Shown piece after piece: positions 27,862-36,263 of a stretch of 64,000 nucleotides of DNA. The DNA comes from JAFDZV01 sp048594725. Lineage in GTDB: Bacteria; Bacteroidota; Ignavibacteria; OLB7. A model generated the notes under the pieces. The model made no database searches. It was not told the DNA's origin and saw only the letters and a program-made list of their open reading frames with translations. The position numbers and the translations under genes are program-made. The stretch is taken from contig JBMDXA010000091.1 in NCBI GenBank assembly GCA_048594725.1, positions 1-64,000 on the forward strand, read 5' to 3'. Position 1 is the stretch's first letter. Each line of letters opens with the position of its first letter.

Positions 27862-28522
27862 TGTGGGAGTGTGCGGCCGGCGAGCGTTAGGGCAGGGAAA
27901 TGCCCATGCGCCCAAGTAGATGGGCGTTGGCGGAGAACCCGAGCTGGATACTGACAGTGAGGTTTCTCCGGATCAGTGAACGCTCAGAGCGCCTGGACCT
28001 GTGGTAGTCGTATAGCGGCGTCAGCTCCGGGGATGAAGCTAGGGGGGAAAGCACTGATCAAACGGCCTGTTGCAAGCCTCGTTGTAAGGAGTGTCCTAAA
28101 TAACGACACACCCGGAGCAACCTGCAAGCAGAATTTTATCGTTTGATTGAGCATCCCGAAAAAACATCTGAAAGGAAGGTTCGCCCCGAAAATGTTCTGG
28201 GCGAAAGAAAGAAAAACAACGGCGCCGGAGACGATGCCGGCGGCGTCCTTATTGTACGGTGCCGGAGGGTGATGGCGCGGGGGCGGTAGAGCCTGGTATT
28301 GAATTTTCGCTGATTTCGCCGTTTTTCAATCGGGCATGCTCTGCGGTGGCGCACCCTGGCCGGAAGGGGCGCGGCGCCCGGTGCGGGAGTTGCGGGGCGA
28401 TGAATTCCTCTGAAATTGCAGTAATGAGCTGTTGTGCTCCGTGCGGTGGCGGGGTAAAAAAATCCTTACACTCCGGCGCTGCCGTCATCCCTGCGGGGAA
28501 TTTTATCAATCCGAATTATCGC
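27862..28522. other. intergenic region between divergent genes
   Basis: About 660 bases. It holds several short inverted repeats: CGCCCA-AGTAGA-TGGGCG (27909-27926), GTGTC/GACAC near 28095-28115, and TTCGCCC (28180-28186) with GGGCGAA (28199-28205). In-frame codons upstream of 28523 are open to about 28259, but their composition (Cys- and Gly-rich) does not look like the transporter that follows, so I treat them as leader. No gene that I can support. Confidence 0.45.
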
Positions 28523-29425
28523 ATGGGAAATATTCTGCTCCTGGGGGTCTGTTTTCTGCTCGGAATTATCCTCCGCCGTAGCGGCCGGTTCCCGGCCGAT
28601 GCTCCCCGGACGCTCAATGCGTTCATCATCAATATCTCCCTGCCGGCACTGGTGCTGCTCCATATCCACGATCTACGGTTCGATAGCGGGCTGCTCCTGG
28701 TTCCGCTGATGCCCTGGATAGTGTTCGGCGCCGGCGCCCTTTTTTTTCTCGGAATCGGCCGCTTGCTCCGGTTGCCGCCTGCCAGCATCGGATGCCTGAT
28801 GCTGGTGGGAGGGCTCGGCAATACCTCGTTCGTGGGACTGCCGATGATCGAGGCATTCTACGGGCACGACGCCATCGGGATCGGCATCCTCGCCGACCAG
28901 CCGGGGAGCTTTCTGATACTGGCTACGGCCGGGCTCGCTCTGGCGGCGCACTATTCCTCCGGGGGCAACGGCGGGGACCATATGGTCCGCCGCGTTCTCC
29001 GGTTTCCGCCGTTTCTGGCGATGCTCCTCGCCGCCGCCCTGATTCCGTTCCCCTATCCGGAGCCGGCCCGTTTCCTGCTCGGGCGGGTGGGCGATACGCT
29101 GGCCCCTCTGGCCCTGGTATCGGTGGGGATGCAGCTGAAGGTCTCGCATCTGAAAGGTTCCGCCCGGAAACTCGCGCCGGGGCTCCTGTTCAAGATGGTG
29201 CTGGCTCCCGCGCTGATCCTTCTGCTGTACGGTACCATTCTCGGCCAGCATGGCCTTGCAATGCAGGTGACGGTGTTCGAGGCCGCCATGCCCCCGATGA
29301 TTACCGGCGGCATCGTTGCGATGGAGCACGATCTGGACCCCCCGCTGGCGGCTCTCATGATCGGCATCGGCATACCTCTGGCGTTTCTTCTGCTGCCGCT
29401 CTGGTGGGCCGTGATGAGAGGGTAG
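28523..29425 (+). CDS. AEC-family (auxin efflux carrier type) transporter
   Basis: A 300-residue membrane protein with about ten hydrophobic segments. I chose the ATG at 28523 because MGNILLLGVCFLLGIILRR begins the first helix of this family, and 300 residues is the usual length. Family features: ADAPRTLNAFIINISLPALV in the N-terminal half, LVGGLGNTSFVGLPMIEAFYG in the centre, GDTLAPLALVSVGMQL, and VTVFEAAMPPMITGGIVA followed by a final helix with IGIGIPLAFLLLPLWW. Inferred role: efflux of an organic anion or other small metabolite; substrate unknown. Confidence 0.85.
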   Translation: MGNILLLGVCFLLGIILRRSGRFPADAPRTLNAFIINISLPALVLLHIHDLRFDSGLLLVPLMPWIVFGAGALFFLGIGRLLRLPPASIGCLMLVGGLGNTSFVGLPMIEAFYGHDAIGIGILADQPGSFLILATAGLALAAHYSSGGNGGDHMVRRVLRFPPFLAMLLAAALIPFPYPEPARFLLGRVGDTLAPLALVSVGMQLKVSHLKGSARKLAPGLLFKMVLAPALILLLYGTILGQHGLAMQVTVFEAAMPPMITGGIVAMEHDLDPPLAALMIGIGIPLAFLLLPLWWAVMRG

Positions 29426-29604
29426 CCGGTGATGTCCGGAGCGGAGCGACAGGCAGGACGGGGAGTGGCCGGCGGCAGGTCCGGCGGCTGTGGGGAGCTC
29501 GTGGCGGGGAGCGGGACACGGAACCATCCGATCACCATACCGCATTCTCCCGGACTTCTCGGCCCCCCGATTTCCCGGCTTGCGGTGAAACCGATCGTTG
29601 CTCG

Positions 29605-29612
29605 TATCTTGC
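29605..29612 (+). promoter_or_regulatory. candidate -7 element TATCTTGC
   Basis: TATCTTGC stands 69 bases before the FKBP lipoprotein start, with a TTG at 29580-29582 about 22 bases upstream in the place of a -33 box. It resembles the elements at 4451 (minus strand) and 32112. Confidence 0.35.
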
Positions 29613-29680
29613 AGGCTATATTCAAAAACGCTGCTGAACCAACGCGCGCTTTTCCTATACACTCTTACAGCACACATTCC

Positions 29681-30439
29681 ATGAAAGCATTTCTTATGCT
29701 GGCACTCGGTCTGGTCCTGGTCTCATGCCAGGAACAGGCGGGGGGCAGCGGCTCCACCACCCTGAAGTCCAACGATGACAGTGTCAGTTACAGCATCGGC
29801 CTCAGCATCGGCAAGAGCAGTCTGCAGGATTCGCTCAACCTCAACCCCGATCTGCTCGCCGCCGGTATCCGCGATGCGGTTGCCAGCAAGCCGATGCTCA
29901 CCGATTCGCAGACCCAGAACGTGATGAACGGGTTCAACCAGCGAATGATGGAAAAGCAGCAGGCCAAGATGATGCAGATGCAGGATAGCATGCGCAAGGC
30001 CGGCGAAGGAAACAAGTCGGCCGGCGAGAAGTTCCTGGCCGAGAACAAGGCAAAGCCGGGCGTGGTAACCCTCCCGAGCGGCCTCCAGTACCAGGTCATC
30101 ACCGAGGGCACCGGCCCCATGCCGAAGTCCACCGACGAGGTGAAGGTGCACTATCGCGGCACCACCATCGACGGAACCGTCTTCGACAGCTCCATCGATC
30201 GCGGCGAGCCGGTGACGTTCGGCGTAACCGGCGTCATCCCCGGCTGGAGCGAGGCGCTTCAGCTGATGAAGGTGGGCTCCAAGTGGAAGCTCTTCATCCC
30301 GGCCGAGCTCGCATACGGCGCCAATCCTCCCGACCAGAAGATCGGCCCGAACTCGGTGCTGCTGTTCGATGTGGAGTTGCTGGAGATCGTGAAGAAGGGG
30401 GCCAACAACCTTTCCACGCCGAACCCCGGCAGCAAGTAA
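29681..30439 (+). CDS. FKBP-type peptidyl-prolyl isomerase, lipoprotein
   Basis: A 252-residue predicted lipoprotein: MKAFLMLALGLVLVSCQEQ has a lipobox with Cys16. Residues 35-135 form the helical FKBP N-terminal dimerisation domain (SYSIGLSIGKS, then helices rich in Met and Gln). Residues about 145-240 are the FKBP catalytic domain: VTLPSGLQYQVI, VHYRGTTIDGTVFDSS, GVIPGWSEALQLM, LFIPAELAYGA, LLFDVELLEI. It accelerates proline isomerisation in the periplasm, by family. A second FKBP gene follows 347 bases downstream. The start is set by the lipoprotein signal; the frame is open further upstream but without one. Confidence 0.93.
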   Translation: MKAFLMLALGLVLVSCQEQAGGSGSTTLKSNDDSVSYSIGLSIGKSSLQDSLNLNPDLLAAGIRDAVASKPMLTDSQTQNVMNGFNQRMMEKQQAKMMQMQDSMRKAGEGNKSAGEKFLAENKAKPGVVTLPSGLQYQVITEGTGPMPKSTDEVKVHYRGTTIDGTVFDSSIDRGEPVTFGVTGVIPGWSEALQLMKVGSKWKLFIPAELAYGANPPDQKIGPNSVLLFDVELLEIVKKGANNLSTPNPGSK

Positions 30440-30472
30440 GGTCCGGCAGTAGCAAGCGACATGCGGCACTTC

Positions 30473-30496
30473 CCGGCCCGGGTATCTCCGGGCCGG
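30473..30496 (+). terminator. gene-end hairpin after the FKBP lipoprotein gene
   Basis: CCGGCCCGG (30473-30481) pairs with CCGGGCCGG (30488-30496) around a 6-base loop, 33 bases after the stop; there is no U-tract. The rest of the 347-base gap to the next gene shows only an AT-richer stretch near 30690 (TATTAAATTTC) that could be a promoter. Confidence 0.5.
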
Positions 30497-30786
30497 CCGT
30501 GCCCCCCTCCGGTACCCGGCGCCGCCCTCCTGCCCGGCAGAAGGATGCCGCCAGTGTCATTTTTCCCTGGTATCCCTAAACGTTCTGCCACGTTCCAGGT
30601 CCAATCCCCCGTCATCGCCGGTTGATTATGCGGCGGCGCATGCCGCTGGAACCCACACTATCATCTCCGGCTATCTCGTCGTTGAGGTATTAAATTTCGC
30701 CGCTGCCGATTTCCCGAGGTGGTTCGCGAGAGAACAACGCGTACTGACAACACAGATCATACATCCAATCACGGAGAATATTCTTG

Positions 30787-31473
30787 ATGAAAACGCTGAT
30801 TATTTCGGCGCTCTGCCTCGGTTTTGTGACGGTGGCCGCGAGCGCGCAGCAGGCCAAGCTCACAAATCGCATCGATAGCGCCAGCTACAGCATCGGCTGG
30901 GATATCGGCAACAGCCTGAAGGCCCAGGGAGTCTCGCTCACCCCGTCGCTGCTGGCCCAGGGGATCTCGGATGCGCTCGGCGCACAGAAGTCGGCGCTGA
31001 CCGATGAGCAGATGCAGGGGATCATCATGGAGCTTCGCCAGGAGATGGCGGCGAAGGCGCAGGAGAAGATGCAGCAGATGGCGCTGGAGAACCAGAACGC
31101 CGGTGCCGCATTCCTGGCCGATAACAAGAAGAAGAAGGGGGTTACCACCCTGCCGAGCGGTTTGCAGTACGAGGTTATCAAGCAGGGCTCCGGCGCCATG
31201 CCCAAGGCCACCGATAACGTCACCGTGCATTATACCGGCAAGCTGATCGATGGCACCGTCTTCGATAGCTCCGTGCAGCGCGGCGAGCCGGCCGAGTTCA
31301 AGGTCAATGGCGTCATCCGTGGCTGGACCGAGGCACTTCAGCTGATGAAGGCCGGTTCGCAGTGGAGACTCTTCATCCCCGCCGAGCTTGCCTATGGCAC
31401 GCAGGGCGCCGGCCAGACCATCGGGCCGAACTCGGTGCTGGTGTTCGATGTCGAGCTTCTGAAGGTGAACTGA
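30787..31473 (+). CDS. FKBP-type peptidyl-prolyl isomerase, periplasmic
   Basis: A 228-residue paralogue of the preceding gene with a cleavable Sec signal (MKTLIISALCLGFVTVAASA) instead of a lipobox. It has the N-terminal dimerisation region (SYSIGWDIGNSLKAQG) and a full FKBP domain: VTTLPSGLQYEVI, VHYTGKLIDGTVFDSS, GVIRGWTEALQLM, LFIPAELAYGT, LVFDVELLKV. I prefer the ATG at 30787 over the TTG at 30784; GGAG at 30773-30776 serves as a ribosome-binding site 10 bases upstream of the ATG. Inferred folding helper for exported proteins. Confidence 0.93.
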   Translation: MKTLIISALCLGFVTVAASAQQAKLTNRIDSASYSIGWDIGNSLKAQGVSLTPSLLAQGISDALGAQKSALTDEQMQGIIMELRQEMAAKAQEKMQQMALENQNAGAAFLADNKKKKGVTTLPSGLQYEVIKQGSGAMPKATDNVTVHYTGKLIDGTVFDSSVQRGEPAEFKVNGVIRGWTEALQLMKAGSQWRLFIPAELAYGTQGAGQTIGPNSVLVFDVELLKVN

Positions 31474-31608
31474 TGCCGGGGGATGGCCTTTGGGTCATCC
31501 CGCTGCCGCCGCAACTGCCGCAGCAGAGTTTCAGGGGTGGGCCGGTGCCCGCCCCTTCCTGTTTTCCATACCCCCGCTACCATTTCTCCACCGTTGTTCT
31601 TCCAGTCC

Positions 31609-32022
31609 ATGAGCCACGATTCACTCTACGAGAGCTTCCTGCATACCACCTATATCGTCCACTCCCCCGCCGGGCCTATCCGGCTTCGTATCGGAACGCG
31701 CGAGCCGGCGATAGACCGGTTGCTGGAGCACTACGGTGCCCGCGAATGGGCGTTTATCACCGCCTGGAATCCCGATGCCCGCCCGCTCTCCCGCAAGGAG
31801 AATCTGGCGCGGAACCAAGAGCTTCGTGCCATGCTCCTTGCAGGAGGTTTCGATCCGGTTCCGGCCGAGGGGGCCGGCGACGATGGGAGCTGGGAGCCGG
31901 AGGAGAGCTTCTGGGTGGCCGGCCTGGCCGCCGACGAGGCGCTGGAGCTTGCACGCCGTTTCCGGCAGGCCGCCATCGTGACCGGCCTGCGCTCGGGTGC
32001 GCCCCGGCTCCGCTGGTGCTAG
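31609..32022 (+). CDS. DUF3293 family protein
   Basis: A 137-residue soluble protein. The start at MSHDSLYESFLHTTY is chosen because conservation begins there; the 42 codons upstream are Cys/Pro/Arg-rich and look non-coding. Recognisable elements of DUF3293 are ITAWNPDARPLSRKENLARN, LLAGGFDPV, and EESFWVAGL followed by ELARRFRQAAIV. The family has no established function that I know of. Confidence 0.75.
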   Translation: MSHDSLYESFLHTTYIVHSPAGPIRLRIGTREPAIDRLLEHYGAREWAFITAWNPDARPLSRKENLARNQELRAMLLAGGFDPVPAEGAGDDGSWEPEESFWVAGLAADEALELARRFRQAAIVTGLRSGAPRLRWC

Positions 32023-32111
32023 GGGCGCTCTCCCCCGCTGATACAGCCACAGCCCGCACGGTGCCTGGCATAGAGGGGGGGATGCTGATTTCAACGCACT
32101 CGAAAAAAGGC

Positions 32112-32120
32112 TATACTTGC
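32112..32120 (+). promoter_or_regulatory. candidate -7 element TATACTTGC
   Basis: The same 9 bases as at 4451 on the other strand. TTTC lies about 19 bases upstream. It is 121 bases before the TraB-like gene start at 32241. Confidence 0.35.
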
Positions 32121-32240
32121 ACGCGCCCGCCGGAGCATCCGCCGGGCGCGTGCCATGTACGATTCCTGGCGCTCTTCCGCGCCCCATTCCGTTCGATGCC
32201 TTCTGAACCCCGAACCGACGTTGCAACAAGCCGAGCCCCG

Positions 32241-35200
32241 ATGTTTCCGATGAGACGTACGACTTTTCTCTCCCTCTCCGTTGTTCTTCTGATCCATGCC
32301 GGCGCCGATCTCTCGGCACAGCGGCGCCAGGATGAGCGCACGCTCCTCTGGGAGATCTCCGGCAATGGTCTGGCAGCACCATCCTACCTCTACGGCACCA
32401 TGCATGTGTACGATAAACGTGCGTTCGATTTCAGCGACTCGGTGCTCCTGAAATTGCAGGGCTGCACGGCGTTCGCCTCGGAGGTGCTGATGGATCGTTC
32501 GCTTCGCGATGTGATCCTCTACTACCGGCATCAGGATTCCATCGCCGAGGCCGAGGCCCGGATGGATGAGGAGATAAGCACGGAGGTCTCCCAGCCGGAT
32601 ATGGAGTTCGTGGGGCCGTTTCCCCCCTCCTCTCCCGCCGATACCATCGGGATCTCGGTGGCGGCGCCGGATGAGGAGCCCTACGGAGGGCCGGTGCGGA
32701 TCGTGGAATCCACCGGCTCCGGAGAGCGGCCCCGGCGTTCCGGAAGAATCTCCTCGGATCTGTTCAACGAGCAGGGTGAGCGGAAGCCGGGGGATCAGCC
32801 GGTGGTGCTGGATGCCTATCTCTCCCGTCTGGCGAAAAAGGAGGGGAAGCAGATGCTGGCCCTGGAAGAGGTCGGGGAACAGCTCGAAGCCCTGAGCTAC
32901 CACGACCCGATAGCGCTCTGGAAATTCTATTTCAGCCGCCCGAAATATCTGCGCAAAATGACCGAGAAGCAGCTGCGCGAGATGATGCTGCGCCACTACC
33001 GGAACGGCGATGTGGAGAAACTCCACACGATGATGCTGGAATCGTTTCCGCCGGTGATGTACGAAAAATTCATAGTGAACCGTAATCGGGCTATGGCCGG
33101 GCGCGCCGAAACGTATATGCGTGCGCAACCCACGTTTATCGCCGTGGGGGCCGGGCATCTCGGCGGGGAGAAGGGGCTTATACGGCTGTTCAGAGAGCGG
33201 GGATTTACCGTGCGCCCGGTGCGCGCCACCCGTACGGGCCTTGCCAGAAGCTACAGGGAGCCGCAGCGGCGCCTGGAGTGGTTTCGCTTCTCCTCCGAAA
33301 CAGGCGCCTACGCGGCCGATCTGCCGTCGGAGCCGATCGACATAAATGATTTTTCCGGTTTTTCCTCCTCTGTCGAATCGGTAAAGCGCAGCCGGTTGTA
33401 TCTCTGGGTCGATGTCCTTACCGGCATCACCTACAGGATCGGATATTACGATTATCCATTCGAGCCGGAGCTGCTCACCGAAACAGGCAATCAGCTTGGC
33501 TCCGCCCTGAACGAATTGGCCTATGAGTCAGGCAAACCGAAGGGGAATCCGAAAGAGGTTCGGGCCGATGGCCTGCGCGGTGTGCAGGCTGATGCCATGC
33601 TCGCCGATAGCACTATACGGCGCTCCAGATTCTACCTGCGCGGCAGCCGGATCTATGCGTTGAGCGCCCAGACCGTGCCGGAGCTTATGGATTCGGAGGA
33701 CGCCGAACGATTTTTCTCGTCGTTCCGGATAGAGCCGATCCGCCCGGTCGAATTCCGGCCGTTCGTCTCGCCCGATGGGGGCTTCCGTGTGCTGCTGCCG
33801 CAGGAGCCGGATACCCAGCTCGATACGTCGCGCGTTGCGTTCGATGCCTATCAGCTCGGAGTTATCGGCCGCGACTCCAATTCCGGCGAGAGATACGAGG
33901 TGCAGTGCATACAATATTCGGAAGTGGATTCGTTCGCCGATACGGCATTCCTGTTCGATCCCCTGCTGGAATTTCTCCGGTATAATGCCAGCGATTCCAT
34001 ACTCCGGAACGATTCCATGCAGTGGCTCGGTTTTCCGGCAAGGGATATCGAGGTGATAAATACCCGGACCGGATATACCCGGCGCGGGAGAGCGCTGCTT
34101 CAGGGACGCCGGCTGTATTATCTGCACACGGGCGCATCGCGCGAACGGATAGGATCGGAGAATACCGAGGAATTTTTCCGGTCATTTACGCTGCTGGCCG
34201 ATTCCGCCAGCGGGGATCTTTTCAGCGATAAAAGCGGAATTATCCTTTCGGAACTGGAATCGGAAAATGAGGAGCGCCGCTCCCGCGCGACGTATGCCTT
34301 GAGCCGGCTGGATCTGGCGCCCGAGCATATTCCGGCCTTGCATGCGCTGCTGCGTAAATCGTCTCTGAACGATTGGGAAGCATACCCGGTGCGCGGTGCG
34401 ATCATATCGAAGCTGGCGGATATGCGGGATACTTCCATGGTCGAAATAATCCGCGATATATATCCGGAATTTCAGGATAATCCGAATCTGCAATCCGAGG
34501 CATTTTCGGCTCTGGCCGAGATCCGTACCACCGGGGCGCTCGATCTGCTTGCGGAGCTTATCGTGGCCGATTCCTCCGCGCTCAATTCCGGGCAGCTCGA
34601 TTTCGGAACGTTGTATCCTCTGCACTATGATCTCCCTGCCAGCAGGCAGCTGTATCCGAAGATATTCGCCGCGCTGAACCGGGAGAAGTATCGGATGGAG
34701 CTGTATGAGCTGACCGCTGCGATGTTCCGCGAGGGCCTTCTTTCCTCCGCCGATATCCTCCCGTATGCCTCTGCCATTCAGGGGCAGTTGCTCGATCTGG
34801 TACAGGCCCCACCCGACTCGGAGGACTCGTACGAGCATGCCCAGCTTCTGCATGGCGTTATTGAGTGCGCGGGATTTCTCCCGGTTTCGGCGGAGCTTCA
34901 GAGCACGCTCAGCACGCTTCAGAATGATGAGAACATCTATATCGCCTGCGCGGCCACCATCGCGGCCGTGCGCCAGGGGGCGGAGCTCCCGAATGGTGTT
35001 CTGGCGCGCCTGACCGCCAGCCCGGAGATATCGATGATGCTCTACCGGGGGCTGGAACGGAGCGGCCGCGAGGCACTGTTCCCCGCGCCATTGCGCGCGC
35101 AGAGGAAATTCGCCGAGAATGTTTTCATCGAATGGTTCATGGAGGATAATGATGCTCCTCCCGATTCGGTCCGCTATCTGGCCGAGCGGGAGGTAAGCGT

Positions 35201-35429
35201 GGAGGGGGGGAAGGAGCGCGCATTTCTCTTTGCCTTCAGGGGATATCCGGGAGCTGCATGGAGCGTGGGGATAAGCGGGTCGCAGCCGCTGGACCGATCG
35301 CGGCTGAACTCCACTCCGGCGATGGTGGGCTCCGAGTACGCGGCTCTGGATGCCGATACCATCGACGGGCACTTCGACCTGTTGCTGCGCCAGTACGACA
35401 CCCCGGTGCGGGAGGAGGCGATGCCGTAG
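32241..35429 (+). CDS. exported TraB/GumN-like protein with long C-terminal extension
   Basis: A 1062-residue protein. The start MFPMRRTTFLSLSVVLLIHAG gives a signal peptide. Residues about 30-330 match the TraB/GumN family: WEISGNG, APSYLYGTMHVYDKRAF at the N-terminal side and FIAVGAGHLGGEKGLIRLF, with His306, at the C-terminal side. Some TraB/GumN proteins are regarded as metal-dependent proteases; that is not shown here. A 45-residue Pro/Ser-rich insert at about 115-170 interrupts the domain. The rest (330-650) has two similar beta-rich segments (FRFSSETGAYAADLPSEP; FRPFVSPDGGFRVLLPQEP), and 650-900 resembles HEAT-like helical repeats (RRSRATYALSRLDL; LQSEAFSALAEI). Usual GumN proteins are only about 300 residues. 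Confidence 0.75.
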   Translation: MFPMRRTTFLSLSVVLLIHAGADLSAQRRQDERTLLWEISGNGLAAPSYLYGTMHVYDKRAFDFSDSVLLKLQGCTAFASEVLMDRSLRDVILYYRHQDSIAEAEARMDEEISTEVSQPDMEFVGPFPPSSPADTIGISVAAPDEEPYGGPVRIVESTGSGERPRRSGRISSDLFNEQGERKPGDQPVVLDAYLSRLAKKEGKQMLALEEVGEQLEALSYHDPIALWKFYFSRPKYLRKMTEKQLREMMLRHYRNGDVEKLHTMMLESFPPVMYEKFIVNRNRAMAGRAETYMRAQPTFIAVGAGHLGGEKGLIRLFRERGFTVRPVRATRTGLARSYREPQRRLEWFRFSSETGAYAADLPSEPIDINDFSGFSSSVESVKRSRLYLWVDVLTGITYRIGYYDYPFEPELLTETGNQLGSALNELAYESGKPKGNPKEVRADGLRGVQADAMLADSTIRRSRFYLRGSRIYALSAQTVPELMDSEDAERFFSSFRIEPIRPVEFRPFVSPDGGFRVLLPQEPDTQLDTSRVAFDAYQLGVIGRDSNSGERYEVQCIQYSEVDSFADTAFLFDPLLEFLRYNASDSILRNDSMQWLGFPARDIEVINTRTGYTRRGRALLQGRRLYYLHTGASRERIGSENTEEFFRSFTLLADSASGDLFSDKSGIILSELESENEERRSRATYALSRLDLAPEHIPALHALLRKSSLNDWEAYPVRGAIISKLADMRDTSMVEIIRDIYPEFQDNPNLQSEAFSALAEIRTTGALDLLAELIVADSSALNSGQLDFGTLYPLHYDLPASRQLYPKIFAALNREKYRMELYELTAAMFREGLLSSADILPYASAIQGQLLDLVQAPPDSEDSYEHAQLLHGVIECAGFLPVSAELQSTLSTLQNDENIYIACAATIAAVRQGAELPNGVLARLTASPEISMMLYRGLERSGREALFPAPLRAQRKFAENVFIEWFMEDNDAPPDSVRYLAEREVSVEGGKERAFLFAFRGYPGAAWSVGISGSQPLDRSRLNSTPAMVGSEYAALDADTIDGHFDLLLRQYDTPVREEAMP

Positions 35430-36149
35430 GGGGGGCGATGCGGTAATGCGGTAGTGGTGAGCCCGGCCGGGTGCTGCTGGCAACGGTGTTGCTCCATCGG
35501 CCGGCCCATATCACGGTAGTAGCGTATGCGCGGCATAGTCCGGACCCCTCCCATCAGCCCCCCGGATTGCATGTGGTCCCGCTCGGCGATGCGAATGACG
35601 ATGTGGGGGCATGCGTATCCGCATGTGTACCTTCCGGGGTGGCGGCCCGGCTGTAGCGATGGCGGATGGGGAGAAGGATTGCCCCTCTACATCCGGAGCC
35701 TCAGGATCTACGGAGGTAATTTTCTTTGGGATACCAGCGATTTACTATTCCCTTCGCCCCCTTTTTGTTTTAAATTATTCCCAGCTCCAACCTCGCCCTA
35801 GGAGCAAAGGGTCACTGCGAATCATCTCCATACAGCGTATTCACTGTAATCCTTACTCCCCCCCGGAGCTTTTGCGACGTGTCGGCGAATTGCAGCAACC
35901 GTCTTGCCGGGTAGAGCCATCGCCTCGAGCAGATTTACGACAGCAGGATAACCATCCGGGCGGAAGCCGCCTGATGCTGAGATAGCGCCATCACGTATGC
36001 GCAGTTTTGTATGATGCCCTCCTGGGAGGGGAGAAAGCCCCTACAGGAGTCTCCATCGGCATGATACTCCATTGATGGGAGTGCCGGGAGACTGCTGGCA
36101 TCATCGCCCCACGATCTTTTGAAAACCATCACACAATGCGGAGATCACC
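35430..36149. other. 720-base region without a supported gene
   Basis: It contains a strikingly AT-rich stretch at about 35720-35790 (TTTTTGTTTTAAATTATTCCC) and several homopolymer C or G runs (for example 35850-35856). Short open frames on the plus strand here show no recognisable protein features. Probably the promoter and leader region for the HTH-repeat operon. Confidence 0.4.
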
Positions 36150-36263
36150 ATGAGTAAACGAATCGAATCCTTCCGTTCATTCCCCGCTCCTGATCTATTC
36201 CCCAGGAATATATCGGTGCCGGTAAAAGCGTATCACCAGCGCAGAGGAGAGAGCGGGCTATGA
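36150..36263 (+). CDS. candidate 37-residue small ORF coupled to the HTH-repeat gene
   Basis: ATG at 36150 with GGAG at 36140-36143, six bases before it. The frame encodes 37 residues (MSKRIESFRSFPAPDLF, then PRNISVPVKAYHQRRG) and ends with a TGA at 36261-36263 that overlaps the ATG of the next gene as ATGA. Overlap plus ribosome-binding site suggests it is translated, as a peptide or as a coupling leader. No family recognised. Confidence 0.45.
   Translation: MSKRIESFRSFPAPDLFPRNISVPVKAYHQRRGESGL

Noticed and set aside
28259..28522. N-terminal extension of the AEC transporter
   Set aside because: Eighty-eight extra codons rich in Cys, Gly and Ala with no similarity to the family; the protein from 28523 has the normal length and first helix.
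35526..35985. Short plus-strand frames after the TraB-like gene
   Set aside because: Composition does not resemble protein, no ribosome-binding sites, and they cross an AT-rich leader-like stretch.
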